Made by a program: the position numbers and the translations under genes. The notes beneath the pieces are model-generated. The model saw only the letters and a program-made list of their open reading frames with translations. It was not told where the DNA came from and ran no database searches. Of a DNA stretch of 64,000 bases, positions 17,861 to 27,460 are shown piece after piece. Source of the stretch: Jeotgalibacillus sp. ET6 (GTDB lineage Bacteria; Bacillota; Bacilli; Bacillales; Jeotgalibacillaceae). Location of the stretch: assembly GCF_029667115.1 (NCBI RefSeq), contig NZ_JARUIU010000010.1:1-64000 (forward strand), read 5' to 3'. The first letter of the stretch is position 1. Each line of letters begins with the position of its first letter.

Positions 17861-20365
17861 CTATTGACTTGTTCCTGTATTTTGCAGTGATTCCAGATCT
17901 TCATTCGTCATTAGTACATCTCTTGGCTTGCTTCCTTTCGCTTCGGAGATCCAGCCCTGCTTCTCCATCATATCGATTAGACGGGCGGCACGATTGTATC
18001 CAATTCTGAACTGGCGCTGCAGCAGAGAGGTCGATGCTCCGCCGTGAGAAACGACAAGTTCACAGGCGTCAATAAGGAGTTCGTCTTCCTCTTCCTGTAT
18101 TTCCACTTTTGCCAAGAGCTCTTCCTGGTGGAAAAGGTAATTGACTTCCCGTTCCTTTCTGACGTGAGAAACCACGGCATCGATTTCATCGTCAGAGACA
18201 AAAGTACCTTGAAGCCTTATCGGTTTCGAGGCTCCATTGCCTAAAAAGAGCATATCACCTCTTCCAAGAAGCCTGTCTGCTCCTGAGGTATCAATAATCG
18301 TCCTTGAATCGACCTGGGAACTGACTGAAAAGGCAACCCGTGTTGGCACATTCGCTTTAATTAAACCCGTTATCACATCAACTGAAGGCCGCTGTGTTGC
18401 GATCAGCAAATGAATTCCGCATGCACGGGCTTTTTGTGCAATACGGCAAATGGCTTCTTCCACGTCAGCAGGAGACATCATCATCAAATCTGCGAGTTCA
18501 TCAATCACAATAACTAAATAAGGAAGTTTCTTATTGAATTCCCGTGCTTCTTTTGCTTTTTGATTATACTTGCTGATGTCTCTGACACCCGCATGTGCAA
18601 AAAGCTGATACCTTCTTTCCATTTCTTCTACAGCCCATTTTAACGCTGCTGTTGCAGCCTTTACGTCGGTGATGACGGGACTGACAAGATGCGGAATATG
18701 ATTGTAAGGTGCAAGCTCGACCATCTTAGGGTCAATTAACAGCAGCTTGAGATCATCAGGTGAAGAATGATAGAGCAAACTGATTAAAATTGAATTTATG
18801 CATACACTCTTTCCTGAACCTGTAGCTCCAGCAATCAGTCCATGCGGCATTTTCCCGATATCGGTAACAACTGGCTGGCCTTCAATATCCAGGCCAAGAG
18901 CAATCGGAAGTGCAGCAGAAGACTCTTTAAAGGCAGGATGATCCAGGATTTCCTTCAAGGCAACCGGACGGCTGGATGGATTCGGAATTTCAATCCCTAC
19001 TGCCATCTTGCCGGGTATTGGAGCTTCCATTCTGATATCCCGTGCAGCAAGGCTAAGCTTAATGTCGTCTGTAAGGCCTGTTATCTTACTGACCTTCACA
19101 CCCTTTTCTGGGAAAATTTCAAACCTTGTAACAGATGGCCCTTGTGTTACATGTTTTACTTTTGCATTTACGTTAAAAGAAAATAATGTATCGTCAAGCA
19201 CGGAAGTTTGTTCATCAAGCCAGTCCTGATCCACTTCAGCGTGAATGGGCGGCATCAACAGATCCATAGAAGGAAAAGCAAAATAAGACAGTTCTTCCTG
19301 CGCATTTTCAAGTGAAGCATTTGGAATCACTGTGTCCTCCTCATGAGGTTCGTTAACATGATGGGTGCCCTGCGATGCCACCTGGTCCTGCTGGTTATTT
19401 ACCGTTTTTTTTTGCTCTCGGTCACGGGCTTTTCTTCTGTCTTGTTTAAGCATTAAAACATTAAAAGGCAGGCTGCCGCCTTTTTTTTCTTTTTTAACTG
19501 GAGCCGTTTGTTCACTTTTCACTTCTTCAGAAACCGGCAATTCCTGATCCAACGGCTCATCTTCATCCGAATTGACAGTGATTTTTTCTTTTTCACTCTC
19601 TCGATAGTTGTCTTCTTCCTCGTCATCCCTATGTGAATCTGGCACAAGATGCAGAGGTGCTGGTTTTTCATCTGTTGCCTGAGTCTCTGCACTAGGCAGA
19701 TCACTGCTTACAGTCTCAACTGATGTATTTTCATTTGCTGAAGATCGACCAGTCTCTTCCTCAGTGCTTTCACGGTCAATCCCTGTAAAGGAAGTTCCTC
19801 CCCTGATTTCAAAAGGATTCTCGGAAGACAGCACCGTTTTTTCTTCAGCCGCAGCTTCTTCTTTTAGTTCCGTTTTTTCAGTTGGAGTCTGCTGCTTGTA
19901 AACAGACGCCTTTTCTGATGTGAATACTGCCGGTTTAAACGGGTTAATTTTTCTCTCCGCCACCGGAAGTTCGTACTCAATTTCCTCTATCTCCGGTTTA
20001 ACCGGTCTTTTTTGAAAGCCATAGATCGGTGACGGAACTTCAGTTGGTGTAAAAGGCTTTTTTGAGCCTTCTTTTTTTACTTTAATTTTTTCGTCATATA
20101 CCCGCTCTGATGCTTTTCTTTCTGCATCATAATTATTGCCATTCTTCTTCGGACTCTCTTCTCTCTGTGGGCGTTCCGTTTTTTCGTCCGGTATGATAGG
20201 GAAGCGAAATGCTCCCTTCGGATACTGATAAACCATTTTCGTGTCCATCTGGTTACCTTTCTTTGCAGCGGAAGATTCTTTCTTTGAAAGAGGTGCTGAC
20301 CGTTTAACCTGCTCCTCTTTTTCTTCCTGCTGAAGGTAGGACAGAACTTTTTTAATCCAACTCAT
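17861..20365 (-). CDS. sftA: DNA translocase SftA (soluble FtsK/SpoIIIE family)
   Basis: Septum-associated motor that pumps chromosomal DNA out of the closing division site; about 834 residues. There are no membrane helices, which separates SftA from SpoIIIE. A short N-terminal helix leads to a roughly 340-residue charged, low-complexity linker, then the RecA-like motor with Walker A GATGSGKS (about 513-520) and Walker B VIVIDELAD, and finally a winged-helix gamma domain with SLLQRQFRIGYNRAARLID. The ATG at 20365 gives the family start MSWI; a GTG three codons earlier is possible. Ribosome site weak for both. Confidence 0.93.
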   Translation of the reverse strand: MSWIKKVLSYLQQEEKEEQVKRSAPLSKKESSAAKKGNQMDTKMVYQYPKGAFRFPIIPDEKTERPQREESPKKNGNNYDAERKASERVYDEKIKVKKEGSKKPFTPTEVPSPIYGFQKRPVKPEIEEIEYELPVAERKINPFKPAVFTSEKASVYKQQTPTEKTELKEEAAAEEKTVLSSENPFEIRGGTSFTGIDRESTEEETGRSSANENTSVETVSSDLPSAETQATDEKPAPLHLVPDSHRDDEEEDNYRESEKEKITVNSDEDEPLDQELPVSEEVKSEQTAPVKKEKKGGSLPFNVLMLKQDRRKARDREQKKTVNNQQDQVASQGTHHVNEPHEEDTVIPNASLENAQEELSYFAFPSMDLLMPPIHAEVDQDWLDEQTSVLDDTLFSFNVNAKVKHVTQGPSVTRFEIFPEKGVKVSKITGLTDDIKLSLAARDIRMEAPIPGKMAVGIEIPNPSSRPVALKEILDHPAFKESSAALPIALGLDIEGQPVVTDIGKMPHGLIAGATGSGKSVCINSILISLLYHSSPDDLKLLLIDPKMVELAPYNHIPHLVSPVITDVKAATAALKWAVEEMERRYQLFAHAGVRDISKYNQKAKEAREFNKKLPYLVIVIDELADLMMMSPADVEEAICRIAQKARACGIHLLIATQRPSVDVITGLIKANVPTRVAFSVSSQVDSRTIIDTSGADRLLGRGDMLFLGNGASKPIRLQGTFVSDDEIDAVVSHVRKEREVNYLFHQEELLAKVEIQEEEDELLIDACELVVSHGGASTSLLQRQFRIGYNRAARLIDMMEKQGWISEAKGSKPRDVLMTNEDLESLQNTGTSQ

Positions 20366-20539
20366 TACGATCACTCATTTCTTTAAGTTCCTTTACATTT
20401 TATCAGTTTTTTTCTTAAATTGGAGTCAAAACCATGAATTGGGTAAAACGGTTTACATTATGACAGAATAAGGGGTGAAGACATATTTAAATAGTCCGGA
20501 TTCTATTGTCACCTTCCCTAAAAGCCAATACAGACCGCA

Positions 20540-20592
20540 AAAAAGACCCTGCTGATCTTCCTAGCCTTATAGGAAAACAAACAGGGCGGAAA
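20540..20592 (-). terminator. Terminator of the ytpQ-ytpR operon
   Basis: Nested stems CCCTG..TTCCTA / TAGGAA..CAGGG followed on the minus strand by TCTTTTTT, just past the ytpR stop. Confidence 0.75.
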
Positions 20593-20602
20593 TGTTGAAA
20601 CA

Positions 20603-21211
20603 TTAAGTGAGAGGAAATGGCTCTCCTGCTTCATATGAATCTTCAAGGACTAAAATCCCCTTTTCCTGTGGAGCATCTTTTAAATTAAGCTCCTTCGCTG
20701 AACAAATCATGCCGCTTGAAGGAACTCCTCTTAATTCAGCGTCTTTAATCACCATACCGCCTGGCATCACTGCCCCGACTTTCGCTACCACTACTTTTTG
20801 GCCCTGGTCCACATTAGGAGCACCGCAAACGATTTGCAGCTTCTCTTCTCCGACTTGAACTTGGCAGATATTCAGCTTATCGGCATTAGGGTGTTTTTCC
20901 TTCGATTCAATATAGCCTACAACAAATTTAGGTGAAAAATCAGCCGTCAACTCTTCAGGAAAGCCATTTTTACGAAGCGCTTCATTCAGCACACCGAGTT
21001 TTTCTTCATTCATCTCAACAGGTCCTGCTTCTTCCGTCTGAAAGTAGGCAGAAGCATTAAAAAGATTGTACCCTGCTGTTTCACCAGTTTCAGTGTTGAT
21101 AATCTTTGCTGCATCATTTTTCCGCTCAAATGATCGTGCATCTGCGGGGACCGATGCTAATGTAATTAGTAATACATCTCCAATGCCATTACGGTTGTAA
21201 AAAACATTCAT
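20603..21211 (-). CDS. ytpR: YtpR, tRNA-binding domain protein
   Basis: Protein of 202 residues. The N-terminal half (about 1-90) is a YtpR-specific domain (DUF4479). The C-terminal half is an EMAP-II/Arc1-type tRNA-binding OB fold, with [31 protein letters not shown]-like [12 protein letters not shown] and the [10 protein letters not shown] signature also found in the PheT N-terminus. Expected to bind tRNA; no catalytic domain. It lies 12 bp after ytpQ in one operon and ends with a terminator. AAGGAG precedes the ATG. Confidence 0.92.
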   Translation of the reverse strand: MNVFYNRNGIGDVLLITLASVPADARSFERKNDAAKIINTETGETAGYNLFNASAYFQTEEAGPVEMNEEKLGVLNEALRKNGFPEELTADFSPKFVVGYIESKEKHPNADKLNICQVQVGEEKLQIVCGAPNVDQGQKVVVAKVGAVMPGGMVIKDAELRGVPSSGMICSAKELNLKDAPQEKGILVLEDSYEAGEPFPLT

Positions 21212-21223
21212 GTCTGTTTCTCC

Positions 21224-22033
21224 TTATTCTCTTCTTTTATTTTTTCCCATGATAAATACTGGCTCAAGCTCTCCATTGTCATAAATAAAGGAAAGCGCAG
21301 TAATCGGAACATGCCCTCCTGCAAAAAAGGACATCGCCATTTGGGCAAGGACATCATACCCGGTTTCATTTCTCATATCTCCAATAATCAGGACATCCTG
21401 ATGCGGAACGGCAACTGTCATCTCGCCTTCCATTTTAGCAGACATTTCTTTCAGAAAAGACTCATTTAGAATCCTGCTGGCATCATAGCCGTCATTTGTA
21501 TTCATAAAATAAAATACATTGCCTGCTACTTCATCTTTTTTTACCTCAGTTGGCAGAGATCGTACATTAAAGAGGGCCATTTCTTTTATCTGCTTTTTTG
21601 TCCAGCCCTGCTTATCCATAAAGTCCTTGTCAATTAAGCGGTACGTAGTGCCAAGATCAACAGCATAGTAGATACGTGTTTCAGCGGTGTGCTCATCAAA
21701 TATGAAGGGAATGCCTTCAGAAGCTTCCACCGGAAAGGAAGTGGAACGAATAACAGGCAGCACCTGCTTTTGTGCGGACTCTACTTTCGTTTCTTTTCCC
21801 ATTACATTTAGCGCTTCTTCCACATAATAGACAACTTCATCGATTGCTGCATCTTTCTTTTCATTCCATTTTCCAATTACACTTGGTATGGAAACTTCAA
21901 TTCCTTTTTGAGTATCATTGTTTTCAATCCGGATTTCGTCTTTTTCACGATTATAGCTTATCGTTCGATCCACCCGCTTAAGCCGATCTTCAAGCAACCG
22001 TTTCATTTTAATGGAATCCATTTTTTTACTCAT
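21224..22033 (-). CDS. ytpQ: YtpQ, DUF1444 family protein
   Basis: Cytoplasmic protein of 269 residues, a DUF1444 member conserved in Bacilli. It has an N-terminal polar region followed by an alpha/beta region with [14 protein letters not shown] and [11 protein letters not shown]. No catalytic motif that I can assign; function unknown. It is followed immediately by ytpR, and CAGGAGG precedes the ATG. Confidence 0.88.
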   Translation of the reverse strand: MSKKMDSIKMKRLLEDRLKRVDRTISYNREKDEIRIENNDTQKGIEVSIPSVIGKWNEKKDAAIDEVVYYVEEALNVMGKETKVESAQKQVLPVIRSTSFPVEASEGIPFIFDEHTAETRIYYAVDLGTTYRLIDKDFMDKQGWTKKQIKEMALFNVRSLPTEVKKDEVAGNVFYFMNTNDGYDASRILNESFLKEMSAKMEGEMTVAVPHQDVLIIGDMRNETGYDVLAQMAMSFFAGGHVPITALSFIYDNGELEPVFIMGKNKRRE

Positions 22034-22088
22034 CTTTTTTCCTCCTGACTTAGGAGAGTGCTTTTCATCCTACACTCTATTGTACATG

Positions 22089-22131
22089 AAAATGACCTGA
22101 CCCTAAAGGAGAAATCCTTCCTTTGGGGCAG
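22089..22131 (-). terminator. Terminator downstream of ytpP
   Basis: GACCTG-CCCCAAAGGA / TCCTTTAGGG-CAGGTC stem followed by ATTTTCAT on the minus strand. Confidence 0.7.
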
Positions 22132-22169
22132 GTCAGCATTTCATGTTAAATTTTATGTCGTTTTACCGT

Positions 22170-22487
22170 TTACGCTGGCAAATCTGATAAAAACTTTTCG
22201 ATCTGTTCCTGTGTTTTACGATCTTTACTGACAAACCTGCCTGTTTCTTTGCCATTATGAAAGGCAACAAAGCTCGGAATGCCAAATACATTTTGTTCAA
22301 TACAAAGATCAATAAATTCATCTCTGTCTACATAAACAAATGTATAATCCGAAAATTTTTCTTCTATTTCCGGAAGAATGGGATCAATCACCCTGCAGTC
22401 CGGACACCAGTCTGCAGAAAACATAAACACATGCTTGCCGCTATTTTTAAATTCCTGAAATTGCTCAACAGATTCAAGTTTTTTCAT
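22170..22487 (-). CDS. ytpP: YtpP, thioredoxin-like protein
   Basis: Thioredoxin-fold protein of 105 residues with the active-site motif WCPDC at about 27-31 (both cysteines present) and the cis-proline loop GIPSFVAF. The aspartate in place of the usual glycine-proline suggests redox properties different from TrxA. Probably a cytoplasmic disulfide reductase. Its start overlaps the stop of the membrane protein upstream (ATGA), and its ribosome site GGAGG lies inside that gene. Confidence 0.9.
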   Translation of the reverse strand: MKKLESVEQFQEFKNSGKHVFMFSADWCPDCRVIDPILPEIEEKFSDYTFVYVDRDEFIDLCIEQNVFGIPSFVAFHNGKETGRFVSKDRKTQEQIEKFLSDLPA

Positions 22488-23503
22488 TTTTCACTGCCTC
22501 CTGTATGAATCTTCATTTGCCCGTCTCTTATTAGACCAAGCTTTCTCATATAATGAGATAGTAACAGGGCAATGGCCATTGGTCCAATGAAATGCAGCAT
22601 GAAAACCTGCAGCATGACTTCAGCAGTGAATCCCATAGTTTGAAACGTCATGATCTGCCCTACAAATCCGCTTGTACCCATCCCCGCGCCAGGAGCATTG
22701 TTTTCCATAACCCAAAGTGTGGTTCCTATTGGAGCCATCAGCATTCCCGCAATGGTTGGAGGAAGAAGAATAAGTGGATTGCGCAGGATATTCGGAACCT
22801 GCAGCATAGAAGTTCCCATTCCCTGGGCAATCAGTCCGCTGAATTTGTTTTCCCTGTAGCTTGCAACCGCAAAACCTACCATTTGCGCACTGCATCCAAT
22901 GGTCGCCGCCCCGGCAGCTATCCCGCTCAAATCCAGCATCAGGGCAATCGCCAGACTGGAAATAGGAGCCGTCAGGGCAAGTCCCATGAGCATTGCTACA
23001 AGCATGCCCATGATGATAGGACGCTGATCAGTGGCCCATACGATCCAACCGCCAAACGATGTCATAAATTCTGCTATCACGGGTCCAATATAAGCAGCAA
23101 CAGAGTAACCGGCTGCGATGGTTACAAATGGAGTGACAATAATATCAATCTTGGTTGACTGGCTTACCAGCTTGCCGATCTCTGTAGAAAAAAGTGAAGC
23201 AACGTATGCCCCGGCTGGTCCACCGAGGGAATACCCGGCAGCACCGGTGACTGCAGCGGCAAACAGCACCAATGGAGGAGCTTTCAGACCATATGCCACT
23301 GCTACACCAATAGCAGGTCCTGTTATGGTCATCGCTAAAGCACCCATTTCTTCTAAGAACGGGAGACTCAGCTGTTCACCTGCAGTTTTGATTATGAGTC
23401 CAATAATAAGCGAACCAAAAAGTCCTAATGCCATATAGCTTAGTCCATCAATCAAATAGGTTTTAAAAGACAAACGTATACCCTTTTTTTGAAGCCACTT
23501 CAT
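22484..23503 (-). CDS. PTS EIIC-like integral membrane protein
   Basis: Protein of about 339 residues with eight to ten membrane helices and many glycine-rich turns (GLFGSLIIGLII, AAAVTGAAGYSLGGPAGAY, GSSAQMVGFAVASY-like). It resembles the stand-alone PTS_EIIC_2 family of putative transporters. No EIIA or EIIB partner is nearby and I see no sugar-specific signature, so the substrate is unknown. The ATG at 23503 has GGGGGAT upstream. It is translationally coupled to the thioredoxin-like ytpP by a 4-base overlap. Confidence 0.7.
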   Translation of the reverse strand: MKWLQKKGIRLSFKTYLIDGLSYMALGLFGSLIIGLIIKTAGEQLSLPFLEEMGALAMTITGPAIGVAVAYGLKAPPLVLFAAAVTGAAGYSLGGPAGAYVASLFSTEIGKLVSQSTKIDIIVTPFVTIAAGYSVAAYIGPVIAEFMTSFGGWIVWATDQRPIIMGMLVAMLMGLALTAPISSLAIALMLDLSGIAAGAATIGCSAQMVGFAVASYRENKFSGLIAQGMGTSMLQVPNILRNPLILLPPTIAGMLMAPIGTTLWVMENNAPGAGMGTSGFVGQIMTFQTMGFTAEVMLQVFMLHFIGPMAIALLLSHYMRKLGLIRDGQMKIHTGGSEK

Positions 23504-23580
23504 TCTATAAATCCCCCATTCTATTAACATCACTAGTGTAAAGACACTTGTCAAAAATGTAAAGATTTATGTAGAAAAAT

Positions 23581-23618
23581 AGAGGCTGAGACAAAATAAT
23601 GAAGTCTCAGCCTCTTTC
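23581..23618. terminator. Terminator (GAGACA arm family)
   Basis: AGAGGCTGAGAC / GTCTCAGCCTCT stem flanked by A- and T-rich sequence. It ends the lipoprotein transcript on the minus strand. Confidence 0.82.
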
Positions 23619-23640
23619 CTGTTGACGACTTGGGGGGAAT

Positions 23641-24153
23641 CTATTCGTCCTTCCATTCTGCAGAACGTACCGTTTCCATCATCCATTTAGCATTGTCTGA
23701 TAAATCGCCTAACGACGAGATTGTAGTCAGCTTTACATGGTCTGCGCCAGTAACAAGTTCATAGCTTTCATTTTCTATCTGTCTTACAAGAACATAACCA
23801 AAACGGCCATCTTCTGTAAATGTTTCATTTACTAGCCAGGGCTCTTCAGAAGCCGTTGTCATTTGATAGACACTTTCATTGCCTGCTTCACTGTTGCGGT
23901 GATGAAACAGAACGAATGTCTCATTTCCTTTTTCTAATACAAGATTATGGTGATCCTCTTCTTCTATGGATGTATTAAAAGGAAGCCGAAAAGACAGCTC
24001 ATCTATTTCTTCATTTGTTTTTTTAGGCTGATCCTCGAAAATTTCTTTGACCTCATCCACCGTCTTCTCTTTTTCCTCTTCGATCGATGGGCTGCATGCA
24101 CCCAATACAGCAAATATGCCTGCAAAAATGGTTAATATAAATAATTTTTTCAC
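23641..24153 (-). CDS. Predicted lipoprotein of unknown function
   Basis: Secreted lipoprotein of 170 residues. The signal peptide KKLFILTIFAGIFAVLGAC ends in an LGAC lipobox, so the mature protein starts at the cysteine and is membrane tethered. An acidic spacer (EEEKEKTVDEVKE) follows, then a beta-rich region of about 115 residues. I cannot assign a family. GTG at 24153 is chosen because AGGAGGT lies 7 bases before it. A promoter TTGTCA-18-TATCAT lies at 24193-24222. Confidence 0.8.
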   Translation of the reverse strand: MKKLFILTIFAGIFAVLGACSPSIEEEKEKTVDEVKEIFEDQPKKTNEEIDELSFRLPFNTSIEEEDHHNLVLEKGNETFVLFHHRNSEAGNESVYQMTTASEEPWLVNETFTEDGRFGYVLVRQIENESYELVTGADHVKLTTISSLGDLSDNAKWMMETVRSAEWKDE

Positions 24154-24192
24154 GAATGGTACCTCCTGCACATTTAAAACGCTTCGTCTATC

Positions 24193-24222
24193 ATGATACC
24201 CGTTCCTCCTGTCACTTGACAA
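24193..24222 (-). promoter_or_regulatory. Promoter of the lipoprotein gene
   Basis: Minus strand TTGTCA (24217-24222), 18 bp, TATCAT (24193-24198). Confidence 0.6.
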
Positions 24223-24297
24223 TAGAAGAAAGCAGACAATTTTTAGCAAGATTCTGATTATGATATACTTTTTAAAAGAAATTAAAGGAGTGGTCTT

Positions 24298-24744
24298 ATG
24301 GAACTAACTATTTATTTAGCAGGAGAAATTCACAGCAACTGGCGTGAGCACCTGAAATCAATGGCTAAAGAGCTGCCCTGGCAGCTGAATTTTGTAGGTC
24401 CAATGGAAAACCATGAACGGTCTGATCAAATCGGGGAAGAAATTTTAGGGGAACAGCCGACTCCCATTTTCAAAGATGATGCGGCTTCAGCAATGAACAA
24501 CCTGCGTACAGAGGTCCTTTTGCAAAAGTCCGATCTCGTTATTGCTTTATTTGGCGAGCAGTACAAGCAATGGAATACCGCGATGGATGCAAGTGCTGCC
24601 ATTACGATGCATAAGCCCTTGATCTTAATCCGCCCAGAGAAGCTTCACCATGCATTAAAGGAGCTTTCACGCAAAGCAACTGTGACAGTTGAAACACCGG
24701 AACAGGCACTCAAAGCGATTTCTTACATATTTGAAGAAAATTAA
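24298..24744 (+). CDS. ytoQ: YtoQ family protein
   Basis: Cytoplasmic protein of 148 residues, the same length as B. subtilis YtoQ. It is a nucleoside 2-deoxyribosyltransferase-like fold protein: LAGEIHSNWR near the N-terminus, FVGPMENHERSD, and ALFGEQYKQWNTAMDAS. The biochemical role is not established. AAAGGAG precedes the ATG, and a TG-extended TATACT (24262-24267) is the likely -10. Confidence 0.9.
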   Translation: MELTIYLAGEIHSNWREHLKSMAKELPWQLNFVGPMENHERSDQIGEEILGEQPTPIFKDDAASAMNNLRTEVLLQKSDLVIALFGEQYKQWNTAMDASAAITMHKPLILIRPEKLHHALKELSRKATVTVETPEQALKAISYIFEEN

Positions 24745-24822
24745 AATGAAAATGGATAAAAGTTCAACTATTCATGATATTTTTCTGCCATTTACTTGCA
24801 GCTGAAAGGGGAACCATTGTGT

Positions 24823-25461
24823 ATGGAAATAACGCGGCATGAAACTAAGGGATATAAAGAACTATTGGTTCCATATACGTTATTTAAGCAGGAGCAGCCA
24901 AAAGGACTTGTGATCGTCCTGCCTGGCCTTGGCTACACTGCTCAAGCCCCGCTTCTTCACTATACAACGGGAATCTATATTAATCGAGGGTTCGATGTCC
25001 TTCAAGTTAACTATCGTTATTCATCCCCTGACTATGATCATTTTGATCAATCTGAATTAATTAAAGCGCTTAATTTTGATATTCATACTGTTATCAACAC
25101 TCTGCTCGAGAACGAATCATATGAAGATTACTATTTAATCGGAAAGTCTCTTGGGACAATAGCAGTCAGTTCTTTATTAAAAATGGAAACATTCAGCCAG
25201 GCAAAAACAGTGTGGATGACCCCGTTGCTCCATAAAGACGACGTCAGGGCTGCCATGCTGAATCATCACGCGGAAGGTTTATGTTTTATCGGCAGCGAGG
25301 ATCCCTATTATCAGGAAGAGAGGTTTAATCAATTGAAGCACAACGCTGCTCTATCGTCTTTCTGTTTTCCTGAAGCTGATCATTCACTTGAATTAAAAAA
25401 AGACACACAGGGCTCTATTAAAATACTCAGTGACATCATGGATCAAATCAACTCTTTTTGA
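24823..25461 (+). CDS. Alpha/beta hydrolase
   Basis: Cytoplasmic alpha/beta-hydrolase of about 212 residues with no signal peptide. An oxyanion-side VIVLPGLGYTAQ strand-turn is followed by the nucleophile elbow GKSLG (G-x-S-x-G) and a late acid/His pair suggested by GSEDPYY and EADHSLEL. The substrate is unknown. The start is either the ATG at 24823 or a TTG two codons earlier, which has better spacing to GAAAGGGG. Confidence 0.8.
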   Translation: MEITRHETKGYKELLVPYTLFKQEQPKGLVIVLPGLGYTAQAPLLHYTTGIYINRGFDVLQVNYRYSSPDYDHFDQSELIKALNFDIHTVINTLLENESYEDYYLIGKSLGTIAVSSLLKMETFSQAKTVWMTPLLHKDDVRAAMLNHHAEGLCFIGSEDPYYQEERFNQLKHNAALSSFCFPEADHSLELKKDTQGSIKILSDIMDQINSF

Positions 25462-25494
25462 CATTGTTACATTTTGAGTACTTACTACAAAAAT

Positions 25495-25575
25495 AAGAGC
25501 TTGGGACAAAGTGTCTCAAGCTCTACGACCGGTTCACACCGCTTCAGGAGGACGCTTTCCGCAGGGACGGCGCTA
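25495..25575 (-). repeat. Intergenic element, truncated copy (R1)
   Basis: The hairpin AAGAGCTTGGGACA / TGTCTCAAGCTCT (25495-25524) is followed by the reverse-oriented core ACCGGTTCACACCGCTTCAGGAGG..GGACGCTTTCCGCAGGGACGGCGCT, then it breaks off. The hairpin also serves as terminator of the hydrolase gene ending at 25461. Confidence 0.8.
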
Positions 25576-25651
25576 TAGTTAACCTCATACAACTATTATA
25601 TACTGACTTATTTTAAATTTTTCGTTATTTCAAACCGCTTTTCTGCTTGTG

Positions 25652-27355
25652 CTAAAAAGCACCGGATCCACCGCCGCCTCCTCCAACTCCTCCGCCGCCA
25701 GCTCCTGCTGATGAGGCGTTAGAGGAACTCTGGATGGAAGCAGACTCATTAGCCGAATGAAAGCTCGGCCCTGTAACTGCAGAAAGGATGGCTAGTGTTG
25801 AGATATCCACTGTATAAGCTGAGGCAGCGGAAGCAGACAACGGTTTAAAGGCAGCGATTAGTTTATCATTTTTATCCATGATATCTTTATCATTCGAGCC
25901 GAGACCATATAAATACATCCTCATCTTGTCATCTTCAGACCAATTTTCCCATTCGTCAACCGAAGTATTAAAGTAGCTGCGTTTTGCCTCTATCCACTCA
26001 TTCCTAATCAAAACACCTTTAACGGTTCTTGGTGAGTAAGCAATAGCATAAGCAATAGCTGCAATCATCAGCATAACCGCAGCAAACAGCTCAGGCATCA
26101 AATCATGTAAAGGAAAAAGAACAATCAGAGGCAACATAATCAGAGATGAAAATCCTGCAGCCAGCCTGTGATTCGTTTTATTTTCATAAAGCTCATGGCC
26201 TTTCATTTCCCTGTGCACAGCTTCTTTCCATAGTGCTTCTGAGTGCTGGTACTGAGTATGATTTTCCTTTATAGAGGTGTACTGTTCTAGCTCCTCTAAA
26301 GTAAATGTATCTCCGCTTCCAATTTCATTAAAGAGCCAATTGAGCAAAATCTCTTCCTGTTCCTTCAAATCCCTGCGATGTGCAATCATAAATTCACTTT
26401 CTGTGCTTTGAATGACGTTTCCTTTTCGAACTAAGTTTAATAAAGAAGCGCCAATCGCTTCGTTAGGTAGATGGCCATTCATGTACCAAATCAAAGCAGG
26501 CAAAGACATGATCTCAGATGGTATACCTGTTCCTGAATGGTCATGGCTGCGTGCTTCTTTCTGAACAGACTTTGACCTGCGAACCCCCGTTATTATTAAA
26601 TAGAGAAGATACAATCCATAAATGGCAAGCACCGAGATTCCGATTACAGCGATCAGATCACGACGTTCATTATAGGCAGCCGCCTCCTGTTCAAGAGATT
26701 CTTTTGCTGCTGCTAATTCAGCTCGAAGATCTTCTTCTGTGTTCACAATGGAAGAGCTGAACACATCAGCATCCCAGGCAGCTCTTATGTCCCCCTTTGT
26801 TTGGGCAGGCACTTTTCCGTATTCAAAACGAACGGTTCCGTCTCCCTGTATGCTTTCTTTGTCAAAAGCACGATCATAGCCAAATGCCGTCACATCACTT
26901 GTCGGCGAAGGCGGAATTAGTGCAACAGATACATTTCCATAGTCAGACTCGTTTACATCCCCAAAAAAAGCCCAATAAAATTCCGCAAGATCTCCGTTTG
27001 ATTGAATAGCATCTTTGATGGTATAGGTAATGGTCACTTCGATGGTTTCATCTTCTCCTGCACGGTAAATACGATAAAGGTCATTTTCAACAGACAAATC
27101 CAGGTCTTCACCATTTTCACTTGCTTTTACGTTTTCAATAGCCGAACCATCTTTCGGCGCTAAATGACGGGTTATCCCATTAAATTCACTATCAAACTCA
27201 TACGTATGTGTTTCCGTAACATTCACTTCACCCGATTCCTGAACTTCTGCTAAAATATCGAACTGTGAAATTGAATAGTCTACCGCATGGCCTTTATGTG
27301 GAAAAATAAAAAACAAAACGGCGATTAAAACTGGGATCCATTTACTGAATTTCAT
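25652..27355 (-). CDS. DUF2207 membrane protein with glycine-rich C-terminus
   Basis: Surface protein of about 567 residues. A signal peptide (about 1-25, MKFSKWIPVLIAVLFFIFP) leads to an extracytoplasmic beta-rich DUF2207 domain (to about 230) that includes ITRHLAPKDGSAI. A membrane helix follows near 237-260, then a cytoplasmic region, two further helices near 405-450, and a C-terminal tail ending in a run of glycines and serines. Function unknown; family members are predicted membrane proteins. ATG at 27355 has AGGGTGA upstream. It is flanked on both sides by copies of the same intergenic repeat in opposite orientation. Confidence 0.82.
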   Translation of the reverse strand: MKFSKWIPVLIAVLFFIFPHKGHAVDYSISQFDILAEVQESGEVNVTETHTYEFDSEFNGITRHLAPKDGSAIENVKASENGEDLDLSVENDLYRIYRAGEDETIEVTITYTIKDAIQSNGDLAEFYWAFFGDVNESDYGNVSVALIPPSPTSDVTAFGYDRAFDKESIQGDGTVRFEYGKVPAQTKGDIRAAWDADVFSSSIVNTEEDLRAELAAAKESLEQEAAAYNERRDLIAVIGISVLAIYGLYLLYLIITGVRRSKSVQKEARSHDHSGTGIPSEIMSLPALIWYMNGHLPNEAIGASLLNLVRKGNVIQSTESEFMIAHRRDLKEQEEILLNWLFNEIGSGDTFTLEELEQYTSIKENHTQYQHSEALWKEAVHREMKGHELYENKTNHRLAAGFSSLIMLPLIVLFPLHDLMPELFAAVMLMIAAIAYAIAYSPRTVKGVLIRNEWIEAKRSYFNTSVDEWENWSEDDKMRMYLYGLGSNDKDIMDKNDKLIAAFKPLSASAASAYTVDISTLAILSAVTGPSFHSANESASIQSSSNASSAGAGGGGVGGGGGGSGAF

Positions 27356-27460
27356 AGTCGTCACCCTGCCTCTCTTATTTCATTTACGGAATAGAGATTA
27401 AAAAAGTTTCATCCACTTCTTTTCAGTCAGAAATAGCAGAGAAGTAAAATTATTATAGAA

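Noticed and set aside
22592-23158. 188-residue frame on the plus strand
   Set aside because: Lies fully within the EIIC-like gene on the opposite strand, with an implausible composition (many His, Cys, Trp) and no ribosome site.
24163-24222. GGGTAT upstream of the lipoprotein gene as a sigma-B -10
   Set aside because: The matching -35 is poor (3 of 6), and a better sigma-A promoter overlaps it.
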